Shown here one piece after another: positions 43,080-50,401 of a DNA stretch of 64,000 nucleotides. The notes below the pieces were generated by a model, which worked only from the letters and a program-made list of their open reading frames with translations, searched no databases and was not told where the DNA came from. The DNA is from JBNKVT01 sp050299335 (lineage in GTDB: Bacteria; Pseudomonadota; Alphaproteobacteria; Rhodobacterales; Rhodobacteraceae): NCBI GenBank assembly GCA_050299335.1, contig JBNKVT010000051.1, forward strand, positions 75,482 to 139,481, given 5' to 3'. Every line of letters starts with the position of its first letter. The stretch's first letter is position 1. The position numbers and the translations under genes are program-made.

Positions 43080-43823
43080 ATGAACCCCACGGCTTCCATG
43101 CTGGTCATCGGCGACGAGATCCTCTCGGGCCGCACCCGCGACAGCAACATGCACCATCTTGCCGGGAAACTCGCCGCCCATGGCATCGACCTGAAAGAGG
43201 CGCGCGTCGTCCCCGACGAGCCCGACCGTATCATCGCTGCCGTCAACGAGTTGCGCGCCGCCCACGATCACGTCTTCACCTCCGGCGGCATCGGCCCGAC
43301 CCATGACGACATCACCGCCGACTGCATCGCACGGGCCTTCGGCGTCCCGATCGGTATCCGCGAGGATGCCCGCGCCATCCTCGCCACCAATTACGCCAAT
43401 CCCGAGCGCGACCTCAATGAGGCCCGCCTGCGCATGGCCCGCATCCCCGAAGGGGCGACACTGATCGACAATCCGGTGTCGAAGGCCCCCGGGTTCACCA
43501 TCGGCAATACCCATGTCATGGCCGGGGTCCCGGCGGTCTTCGAGGCCATGCTCGACGGTCTGCTGCCGAAGCTCACCGGCGGTGCGCCGCTCCTGTCGCG
43601 CAGCATCCGCATCATGCGCGGCGAAGGCGAGATCGCCGGGCCGCTTGCCGCTATCGCCGCCCGCCATCCCGACGCCTCCATTGGCAGCTATCCGTTCCAG
43701 CACGAGGGCCGCTATGGGTCCAATATCGTCATCCGCAGCCAATCCGAAGCCACCCTCGCCGCCGCCGCGGCAGAGATTGAGGTAGTTTGTAGCGAAAATA
43801 CCGACTCATCTGACAAAAACTGA
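43080..43823 (+). CDS. CinA N-terminal-type molybdopterin-binding domain protein
   Basis: This 247-residue protein has a MoCF-biosynthesis/competence-damage domain: SMLVIGDEILSGRTRDSN, then VFTSGGIGPTHDDITADCIARAFG. The C-terminal deamidase domain of full CinA is absent. Such stand-alone proteins may hydrolyse ADP-ribose or nucleotide substrates; the function is not established. AAGGAGACGGGCG precedes the ATG. A terminator-like hairpin follows the stop. Confidence 0.85.
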   Translation: MNPTASMLVIGDEILSGRTRDSNMHHLAGKLAAHGIDLKEARVVPDEPDRIIAAVNELRAAHDHVFTSGGIGPTHDDITADCIARAFGVPIGIREDARAILATNYANPERDLNEARLRMARIPEGATLIDNPVSKAPGFTIGNTHVMAGVPAVFEAMLDGLLPKLTGGAPLLSRSIRIMRGEGEIAGPLAAIAARHPDASIGSYPFQHEGRYGSNIVIRSQSEATLAAAAAEIEVVCSENTDSSDKN

Positions 43824-43826
43824 TCT

Positions 43827-43849
43827 ACTGTTTCCAATTTTCAAACAGT
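43827..43849 (+). terminator. Hairpin after the CinA-like gene
   Basis: ACTGTTT (43827-43833)/AAACAGT (43843-43849) with a 9-nt loop lies immediately after the stop codon and is followed by CTTTC. The T-run is weak. Confidence 0.5.
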
Positions 43850-43938
43850 CTTTCAGGCGTCCTTGCCGTTGACCCGGAGGCCATGTTCGCTACATCGAAT
43901 GGGAACAGGCATCATGCATCCGACCCAAGGAGGCCCCC

Positions 43939-44916
43939 ATGGGCGCGCTCGTAGACGGCAAATGGCAAACCCAGACCCACTTCCCCACCATGGAAGGGGC
44001 GTTCAAACGGGCCGCGAGCGCCTTTCGCAACTGGATCACCGCTGATGGCAGCCCCGGTCCAAGCGGCGAAGGCGGGTTCGAGTCCGAGGCCGGGCGCTAC
44101 CACCTCTACGTCTCCTGGGCCTGTCCCTGGGCCCACCGCACCCTGATCTTCCGCGCCCTCAAGGGGCTGGAAGAGATGATCCCGATCTCGGCGGTCAACG
44201 CTTTCATGGGCGAGGACGGCTGGAGTTTCGCGCCCGGCGACGGCGTCATCCCCGACCCGGTCCATAACGCGGACTTCCTGCGCGACATCTATCTCGCCGC
44301 CGACCCCGACCATACCGGCCGGGTCACCGTCCCGGTGCTCTGGGACAAGAAACGCGGCACCATCGTGTCGAACGAGTCGGCCGAGATCATCCGCATGTTC
44401 AATTCGGCCTTCGACGGGCTCGGTGCCACCCCGGGTGACTATTATCCCGAAGCGCTCCGGGCCGAGATCGACGAGGTCAACGCGCGGATCTATGACACGC
44501 TCAACAACGGCGTCTACAAGTGCGGTTTCGCCCGGTCGCAGGAGGCCTATGACGCCGCCGTCGAGCCGCTGTTCGAGACCCTGGACTGGCTGGAGCAGCG
44601 CCTGTCGAACCAGCGCTACCTGATGGGCGACACCCTGACCGAGGCCGATATCCGGCTGTTCACCACGCTGGTGCGTTTCGACGCGGTCTATAACACCCAT
44701 TTCAAATGCACCCGGTCGCGGATCATGGATTACGCCAATCTCTGGGACTATACCCGCGATCTCTACCAGCATCCGGGCGTCGCCGGGACGGTCAATCTCG
44801 ACGTGATCCGGGCGCATTATTACACCAGCCACGAAAGCGTCAATCCGACCAGGATCGTGCCGGTGCTGCCCAGAGGCCTCAATTTCGACGCCCCCCATGG
44901 CCGCGCGCGGTTCTGA
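43939..44916 (+). CDS. Glutathionyl-hydroquinone reductase-like glutathione transferase (copy 1)
   Basis: This 325-residue Xi-class (ECM4/YqjG) transferase has the WACPWAHR motif with catalytic C62 in the thioredoxin-like domain. The central helix motif YDTLNNGVYKCGFARSQEAYD and the TEADIRLFTTLVRFDAVY segment follow. The family reduces glutathionyl-hydroquinones with glutathione, often during quinone or chlorophenol detoxification. ATG 43939 follows AAGGAGGCCCCC. It is translationally coupled to a second copy. Confidence 0.9.
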   Translation: MGALVDGKWQTQTHFPTMEGAFKRAASAFRNWITADGSPGPSGEGGFESEAGRYHLYVSWACPWAHRTLIFRALKGLEEMIPISAVNAFMGEDGWSFAPGDGVIPDPVHNADFLRDIYLAADPDHTGRVTVPVLWDKKRGTIVSNESAEIIRMFNSAFDGLGATPGDYYPEALRAEIDEVNARIYDTLNNGVYKCGFARSQEAYDAAVEPLFETLDWLEQRLSNQRYLMGDTLTEADIRLFTTLVRFDAVYNTHFKCTRSRIMDYANLWDYTRDLYQHPGVAGTVNLDVIRAHYYTSHESVNPTRIVPVLPRGLNFDAPHGRARF

Positions 44917-45860
44917 TGGGGCGGCTGGACGAAGGGTGCTGGATCACCGATGACGAGATCGCCCGCACCGATGCCGGGGGCCGCTGGACGCGCACGCCCT
45001 CTGCCTTTCGCGGGTGGATCGAAACCGGTGGACAGCATCCGCCGGAGCCGGGGCGCTATCATCTCTATGCCGCCTGGAACTGCCCCTGGGCGCATCGGGC
45101 GCTCCTGACCCGGGTCTTCAAGAGGCTGGAGCCGCTGATCCCGGTCTCCTTCGTCGCCCCGCGCCGCACCGATCAGGGCTGGGTCTTCGACCCCGAAAAC
45201 GACTACCGGGACGACCTTTTCGCTGCATCGGCGCTGCACGAGATCTACACAAGCGCCGACCCGGCCTTTTCGGGCCGCGTCACCATACCGCTCCTGTGGG
45301 ACAAGAAGACCGCCACCGCCGTCTCCAACGAATCCGCCGATATCGTGCGGATGCTCAACACCGCCTTCGAGGGCCTCGCCCCGGCAACCCTGGACCTCTA
45401 TCCCGAAGCCCTGCGCCCGGCGATCGACGCCTGGAACGCCCGTATCCACCCGAGCCTGAACAATGGCGTCTACCGCACCGGGTTTGCCACAAGCCAGGCG
45501 GCCTATGACGAGGCGGTCGCCGAGGTCTTCGCCACGCTCGACGCCATCGAAGAGCAGCTGTCGGAAACGCCCTACCTCACCGGAGACAGCTTCACCGAGG
45601 CCGACCTGCGGCTCTTTCCCACCCTGGTCCGTTTCGATGTCGGCTATGTCACCGCCTTCAAATGCACACGCAACCGCCTGACCGATTTCCCCAATCTCTG
45701 GACCTATGCCCGCCGCCTCCACGCCATGCCGGGCTTCGCCGAGACGGTCAAATTCGACATCTATCGCCGCGGCTACAACTCGCCCAGCGAGAAACGCAAT
45801 CCGCACGGCATCGTGCCCGTCGCCCCGAGGGCCAACTGGGACCTGATCCCTGATTACTGA
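44916..45860 (+). CDS. Glutathionyl-hydroquinone reductase-like glutathione transferase (copy 2)
   Basis: This 314-residue tandem paralogue of the preceding gene begins within its stop codon (TGATG at 44914-44918). It keeps WNCPWAHR with C56, HPSLNNGVYRTGFATSQAAYD and TEADLRLFPTLVRFDVGY. The two copies share the same domain order but differ throughout, so the duplication is not recent. Two different quinone substrates, or a heterodimer, are possible. Confidence 0.88.
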   Translation: MGRLDEGCWITDDEIARTDAGGRWTRTPSAFRGWIETGGQHPPEPGRYHLYAAWNCPWAHRALLTRVFKRLEPLIPVSFVAPRRTDQGWVFDPENDYRDDLFAASALHEIYTSADPAFSGRVTIPLLWDKKTATAVSNESADIVRMLNTAFEGLAPATLDLYPEALRPAIDAWNARIHPSLNNGVYRTGFATSQAAYDEAVAEVFATLDAIEEQLSETPYLTGDSFTEADLRLFPTLVRFDVGYVTAFKCTRNRLTDFPNLWTYARRLHAMPGFAETVKFDIYRRGYNSPSEKRNPHGIVPVAPRANWDLIPDY

Positions 45861-45871
45861 TCCCTGACTAC

Positions 45872-45956
45872 TGGTACCCGAGGCCGGACTCGAACCGGCA
45901 AGCCGTGAAGCGGGGGATTTTGAATCCCCTGTGTCTACCAATTCCACCACTCGGGC
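45872..45956 (-). tRNA. tRNA-Leu (anticodon CAA)
   Basis: On the minus strand an 85-nt class II tRNA starts GCCCGAG and ends with an encoded CCA. The acceptor stem pairs GCCCGAG with CTCGGGT, and the D region is TGGTGGAATTGGTAGACAC. The anticodon stem-loop GGGGATTCAAAATCCCC carries CAA. A long variable arm precedes the GGTTCGAGTCC T-loop. It reads UUG. Confidence 0.95.
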
Positions 45957-46245
45957 AGGTCCAGTGGCCCCGATTTAGGCCGAAGCGGGCGGCGACGCAA
46001 GTGATCTCGCCGACCCGTTCCCGATCAGGCCCGCGCTTCCCCCATGCCCGGGACAGGAAAGCATTGCCGCCCGCGCGCCCTGCTGTTAGGCAGGGGGCAG
46101 ACGATGCCGGAAGGCTGAGCGGAAGATGCGCCCCATCGACCCAATCCGGGGATGACGCGCGTTGTCGTCAAAGGCCGCATGGGGGTGCCCAGGCGGCCGG
46201 AACGGGGCATTCCGGTCAGTTTCCAATCAACGAAGGAGACCCGAT

Positions 46246-46425
46246 ATGACCCGCCTCTGCCTTATCCTCGCCAGCCTGATCGCCGCGACCACCGTTTCGG
46301 CCCATGAGGGCCATGTCGCCCCCGCCGCAGGCCATGCGCATTGGGAGCTTGCCGCCGCTCCGCTGGCCGCCATCGCTGCCGGTGTCCTGATCTTCGTGCT
46401 GCGCGCCCGCCGGTCCGGCAAATGA
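46246..46425 (+). CDS. Small His-containing membrane protein at the head of the cbiX operon
   Basis: This 59-residue protein has an N-terminal signal-like segment (LCLILASLIAATTVSA, 4-19) and a short His-bearing stretch (AHEGHVAPAAGHAHWE). A C-terminal membrane span (about 36-52) and a positively charged end follow. ATG 46246 has GAAGGAG upstream. The stop overlaps cbiX (ATGA). The His cluster and position suggest a role in cobalt handling, similar in idea to CbtB, but I know no named family for it. Confidence 0.6.
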   Translation: MTRLCLILASLIAATTVSAHEGHVAPAAGHAHWELAAAPLAAIAAGVLIFVLRARRSGK

Positions 46426-47495
46426 GCAAGACCGGCGTCCTGATCTGCGGCCACGGCTCGCGGTCCCAGGCCGCCGTCGATGAATTCGCCGTACTGGCCC
46501 GGAAACTGCCCGCCCACCTGCCCGAGGACTGGCCGGTTGATTACGGGTATCTGGAGTTTGCCAATCCGGTGCTGCGCGACGGGCTGGACGCGCTGCGCGA
46601 CAAGGGTTGCGAGCGGATACTGGCGGTGCCGGGGATGCTGTTCGCCGCCATGCATGCGAAGAATGATATTCCTTCCGTCCTGAACACCTATGCCGCCGAG
46701 CATGGGATCGAGGTGGGTTACGGTCGCGAATTGGGGGTCGATCCGAAGATGATCCGGGCTGCCTCGGATCGGATCGGCGAGGCGCTTGATCGCGCCGATG
46801 CCGAGGCCGGTCCGGTGCCGTTGCACGAGACCTGCCTCGTGGTGATCGGGCGGGGGGCCTCTGACCCCGACGCCAATTCCAACGTCTCCAAGATCGCGCG
46901 GATGTTGTGGGAAGGGATGGGGTTCGGCTGGTGCGAGGTGGGCTATTCCGGGGTGACTTTCCCGCTGGTCGAGCCTTGTCTCGAACATGTGGCGAAACTC
47001 GGCTACCGCCGCGTCGTCGTCTTTCCCTATTTCCTCTTCACCGGCATCCTGATCGACCGCATCTACGGTTTCACCGATCAGGTCGCCGCCGCCCATCCGG
47101 GCATCGAATTCGTCAAGGCCGGCTACCTGAACGACCATCCGCTGGTGCTGGAGACCTTCGCCGAGCGCGTCCTCGAAATCGGGGCGGGTGAGAACCGGAT
47201 GAATTGCGCGCTCTGCAAATACCGCACCCAGGTTCTCGGTTTCGAGGGCGAGGTCGGGTCGCCGCAGGAGAGCCATCATCACCATGTCGAGGGGCAGGGG
47301 GCCTCGGCGCCGGGGTCGAATGTGGCGGATTGCAAGCTGTGCGGGGATTTCTGCACCGGGGCCTGCCGGCTGGAGGCGGGGCATCATCATCACCACCACC
47401 ATGACCACGATCACGGGCATGACCATAGCCATCACCATCCGGCCTACCCCCATGCTGACCACCCGCATGGCCCGGAAAGCGTTCGGCGCAAATGA
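46422..47495 (+). CDS. cbiX: Sirohydrochlorin cobaltochelatase CbiX (long form, Fe-S and His-rich tail)
   Basis: The protein has 357 residues. Two CbiX/ferrochelatase-fold halves occupy about 1-250: LICGHGSRSQAAVDEF with H11, then VIGRGASDPDANSN. Next comes MNCALC (M260, C262, C265), the MxCxxC motif of long CbiX proteins that is reported to hold a 4Fe-4S cluster. A second Cys group (CKLCGDFCTGAC) and a very His-rich C-terminus (runs up to seven His) follow. It inserts Co2+ into sirohydrochlorin in the anaerobic route. Here it coexists with late-insertion CobN. It overlaps both neighbours (ATGA). Confidence 0.9.
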   Translation: MSKTGVLICGHGSRSQAAVDEFAVLARKLPAHLPEDWPVDYGYLEFANPVLRDGLDALRDKGCERILAVPGMLFAAMHAKNDIPSVLNTYAAEHGIEVGYGRELGVDPKMIRAASDRIGEALDRADAEAGPVPLHETCLVVIGRGASDPDANSNVSKIARMLWEGMGFGWCEVGYSGVTFPLVEPCLEHVAKLGYRRVVVFPYFLFTGILIDRIYGFTDQVAAAHPGIEFVKAGYLNDHPLVLETFAERVLEIGAGENRMNCALCKYRTQVLGFEGEVGSPQESHHHHVEGQGASAPGSNVADCKLCGDFCTGACRLEAGHHHHHHHDHDHGHDHSHHHPAYPHADHPHGPESVRRK

Positions 47496-48202
47496 CCCTT
47501 GAGGGGGAAGGCCGACCCTCGGGTCCGCAAGCGGACCGCAAGGCCCGGCCTGCGCTGTCGCGCCGCGCTTTCGATTACCTGCGGGACCCAGGCGCGATTT
47601 ATGCCGAGAGCTTTGCCACCATCGAACGCGAGGCCGATTTGGGGCGCTTCGGCCCCGGGGAACGCGCGGTTGCCATCCGGTTGATCCATGCCTGCGGGAT
47701 GACGGATATCGCGGGAGGGCTGCATTTCTCGGGCAATGCGGTTGCTGCCGGGCTGGAGGCTCTTAGCAACGGCAGGCCGGTCCTGTGCGATGCGGAAATG
47801 GTGGCGCATGGGATCATCAGGCGGTTTCTGCCCGAGGGGGTGGAAGTTCTTTGCACGCTGAACGATCCCCGCACACCCGATCTGGCGGCGGGGCTGGAGA
47901 CCACGCGTTCGGCTGCGGCTGTGGAGTTGTGGCGCGAACGGCTCGATGGGGCGATTGTCGCCATCGGCAACGCCCCGACGGCGCTGTTTCATCTGCTGGA
48001 GCGGCTGGGCGAGGGGTGGCCGCGCCCGGCACTGATCCTCGGATTCCCGGTGGGGTTTGTCGGGGCGGCTGAGAGCAAGGAGGCGCTGCTTGAGGCGCAA
48101 GGGGCGGAATTCGTGACCCTGAGCGGGCGGCGCGGTGGATCGGCGATGGCAGCGGCGGCGGTCAATGCGATTGCGCGGCTGGCGCAGGGAGGCGAGGGCT
48201 GA
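47492..48202 (+). CDS. cobH: Precorrin-8X methylmutase
   Basis: This 236-residue CobH/CbiC enzyme moves the C11 methyl group to C12, turning precorrin-8X into hydrogenobyrinate. The catalytic His is H66 in RLIHACGM, and VLCDAEMVAHGI, AIGNAPTALF and GFPVGFVGAAESKEAL are family segments. The start overlaps the cbiX stop. Confidence 0.93.
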   Translation: MTLEGEGRPSGPQADRKARPALSRRAFDYLRDPGAIYAESFATIEREADLGRFGPGERAVAIRLIHACGMTDIAGGLHFSGNAVAAGLEALSNGRPVLCDAEMVAHGIIRRFLPEGVEVLCTLNDPRTPDLAAGLETTRSAAAVELWRERLDGAIVAIGNAPTALFHLLERLGEGWPRPALILGFPVGFVGAAESKEALLEAQGAEFVTLSGRRGGSAMAAAAVNAIARLAQGGEG

Positions 48203-48250
48203 TGCAAGGTTGCTTGACGTGGTTTCGTTCGGGGCTCTACGCTTGGCCCC

Positions 48251-48490
48251 ATGGCCGATATCTCTCGCCTGACCCGTCCGGTCCAGCCGATGCCGGAAGA
48301 CATCGCCCAACGCTTGCGCGCCGGGGGGCTGGAGACGGCCTATCAGGCGCGGCCGCCCTATCAGCGCAACGACTATCTCGGCTGGATCGCCCGGGCGAAG
48401 CGCCCTCAAACCCGCGAGAAGCGCATCGTGCAGATGCTGGACGAGCTGGCGCGGGGCGGGGTCTACATGAAGATGCGCTGGAAGGGCTGA
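48251..48490 (+). CDS. Small YdeI/OmpD-associated (OmdA)-type protein in the cob operon
   Basis: This 79-residue protein has its C-terminal half (RPPYQRNDYLGWIARAKRPQTREKRIVQMLDEL) matching the end of YdeI/OmpD-associated (OmdA) proteins, while the N-terminal DUF1905 part is missing. It sits 48 bp after cobH and 16 bp before cobL on the same strand. Nothing known links this domain to cobalamin synthesis, so it may be a passenger. Confidence 0.75.
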   Translation: MADISRLTRPVQPMPEDIAQRLRAGGLETAYQARPPYQRNDYLGWIARAKRPQTREKRIVQMLDELARGGVYMKMRWKG

Positions 48491-48506
48491 ACCCGGAGGC
48501 GGGGGC

Positions 48507-49706
48507 ATGAGCCAGTGGCTGGATATTATCGGCATCGGTGAGGACGGGGTCGAGGGGCTGTCGGCGGAGGCGCGCGCGCTGGTCGAGGCGGCAGAGGTCA
48601 TCATCGGGGGTACGCGGCATCACCAGCTGGTGCCCGGTCTGAAGGCCGAACGCCTCGCCTGGCCGAGCCCGTTTGATGCGATGATCGACACGATCCTTGG
48701 GCTGAGAGGGCGGCGGCTGGTCATTCTCGTGACCGGGGACCCGCTGTGGTACTCGGTCGGGGCGCGGATCACCAAGGCAATTCCGGCGAGCGAAATCCGC
48801 TTTCATCCGCAGCTTTCGGCCTTTCAATGGGCCGCCGCCCGGCTCGGCTGGAGCCTCGCCGATATCGAGACCCTCACCGTCCATGGCCGCCCCGTGGAAC
48901 AGATCATTCCCTTCTTCGCCCCCGGTGCGCGGCTGCTGGTCCTGACCAGGGACGCCACCACCCCTGGGGATGTCGCCCGCCTGCTGACCGAGCGCGGCTA
49001 TGGGGATAGCGAGATGGTGGTTCTCGGCTCCCTCGGCGGCCCGGACGAAACCCGGATCGAGCGTGTGGCCTCGGGCTGGGGCGACACGCGGGCGCCGGAT
49101 TTCCATCTGCTGGCGATCACCTGCAAAGCCCGGCCCGGCACGCCCCTGCTGACCCACGGGCCCGGCCTGCCAGACGAGGCGTTTGCCCATGACGGCCAGA
49201 TCACCAAATCTGAGATCCGCACCCTGACCCTCGCCCGGCTGGCGCCGCAGCGTGGGGCGCTCCTGTGGGATCTCGGCTGCGGCTGCGGCTCGGTCGGGAT
49301 CGAGTGGATGCGGGCCGCGCGCGATGCCGAGGCGATCGGGGTGGATGCGCGGTCTGACAGGCTGGAGATGGCACGGGCGAATGCCCTGACACATGGCACC
49401 CCCCGGCTGAAACTGATCGAGAGCAGACTGCCGAACGCCCTGGATGGATTGCCGCCCCCGGATGCCATTTTCATCGGCGGGGGGCTTGGCGAGGAACTGG
49501 CGGAACGGGCCTTCGATGCGCTGAAGCCGCATGGGCGGCTGGTGGCGAACGCGGTGACGCTGGAAAGCGAAGCGCTGCTGATCGAGTTGCAGGGGCGGCT
49601 GGGCGGCACGCTGACGCGGCTGTCTGTGGTGCGGGCAAAGCCGGTGGGCGGGTTTCGCGGCTGGAGCCCGATGATGCCGGTGACGCAATGGAGCCTGAAC
49701 CGATGA
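48507..49706 (+). CDS. cobL: Precorrin-6Y C5,15-methyltransferase (decarboxylating), CbiE-CbiT fusion
   Basis: This 399-residue bifunctional enzyme has an N-terminal CbiE tetrapyrrole methylase (IIGIGEDGVEGLSAEAR, VTGDPLWYSVG, TRDATTPGDVARLL). The C-terminal CbiT methyltransferase/decarboxylase carries the SAM loop DLGCGCGSVGIEW near residue 255. It methylates C5 and C15 and decarboxylates the C12 side chain to give precorrin-8X. It overlaps cobI by 4 bp. Confidence 0.93.
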   Translation: MSQWLDIIGIGEDGVEGLSAEARALVEAAEVIIGGTRHHQLVPGLKAERLAWPSPFDAMIDTILGLRGRRLVILVTGDPLWYSVGARITKAIPASEIRFHPQLSAFQWAAARLGWSLADIETLTVHGRPVEQIIPFFAPGARLLVLTRDATTPGDVARLLTERGYGDSEMVVLGSLGGPDETRIERVASGWGDTRAPDFHLLAITCKARPGTPLLTHGPGLPDEAFAHDGQITKSEIRTLTLARLAPQRGALLWDLGCGCGSVGIEWMRAARDAEAIGVDARSDRLEMARANALTHGTPRLKLIESRLPNALDGLPPPDAIFIGGGLGEELAERAFDALKPHGRLVANAVTLESEALLIELQGRLGGTLTRLSVVRAKPVGGFRGWSPMMPVTQWSLNR

Positions 49707-50401
49707 GCGTGCTCTATGGGGTCGGCGTTGGGCCGGGAGACCCGGAACTGATGACGCTGAAGGCGCACCGCCTGATCGCGGCGGCTGATGTGATCGCCTA
49801 TCCCGCGCCCGAGACCGGCGACAGTTTCGCCCGCCGCATCGCCGCCGCCGCCATTCCGGCGGAGGCCGAGGAAATTCCCATCCGCATCCCGATGCGGCCC
49901 GCGCGCTATCCGGCCCAGGAGGTCTATGACGCGGCCGCCGGGACGCTCGCCGAACGGCTGAGCGCCGGGAGATCGGTGGTCGTGCTCTGCGAGGGCGATC
50001 CGTTCTTCTATGGCTCGTTCATGTATCTCTTCGCCCGGCTTGCCGAGCGGTTCCCGACCGAAATCGTCCCCGGCGTCGCATCGCTGACCGCCTGTGCCGC
50101 CGCCGCCGCAACCCCGCTCAGCGCCCGCAACGAGACGGTCACCATCCTCCCCGGCCCGCTGTCCGATGCCGAGCTTTCCGCCCGCCTCGCCCAGGGCGGG
50201 GCCTTTGCCATCATGAAGGTCGGCCGCCACCTGCCCCGCCTCCGCGACACCGTCGCCCGGGCCGGGCTGACCGCGCGCGCCACTTATGTCAGCCATGCCT
50301 CGCTGCCCCATCAAAGGGTGCTGCCGCTGGATGAGGCCCCCGACGAAGCCCCTTATTTCTCGATGATCCTGATTGCCGGAGCCGATCCCCATGCCAGCTG
50401 A
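49703..50401 (+). CDS. cobI: Precorrin-2 C20-methyltransferase
   Basis: This 232-residue uroporphyrin/corrin methylase begins YGVGVGPGDPELMTLKA. It has the SAM-binding segment VVLCEGDPFFYGSFMY and EIVPGVASLTACAAAA. It makes precorrin-3A from precorrin-2. ATG 49703 overlaps the cobL stop; a longer in-frame start at 49688 would lie inside cobL. Its 3' end overlaps the next gene by 11 bp. Confidence 0.93.
   Translation: MSVLYGVGVGPGDPELMTLKAHRLIAAADVIAYPAPETGDSFARRIAAAAIPAEAEEIPIRIPMRPARYPAQEVYDAAAGTLAERLSAGRSVVVLCEGDPFFYGSFMYLFARLAERFPTEIVPGVASLTACAAAAATPLSARNETVTILPGPLSDAELSARLAQGGAFAIMKVGRHLPRLRDTVARAGLTARATYVSHASLPHQRVLPLDEAPDEAPYFSMILIAGADPHAS

Noticed and set aside
43035..43742. Upstream in-frame extension of sfsA
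   Set aside because: It is antisense to the CinA-like gene, and SfsA proteins start at MKFDPP (43034).
45957..46245. Possible second cobalamin riboswitch before the cbiX operon
   Set aside because: I looked for the B12 box and the CCCCCGC-ACTGT landmark and found neither. The CCGGAA...TTCCGG stem alone is not enough.
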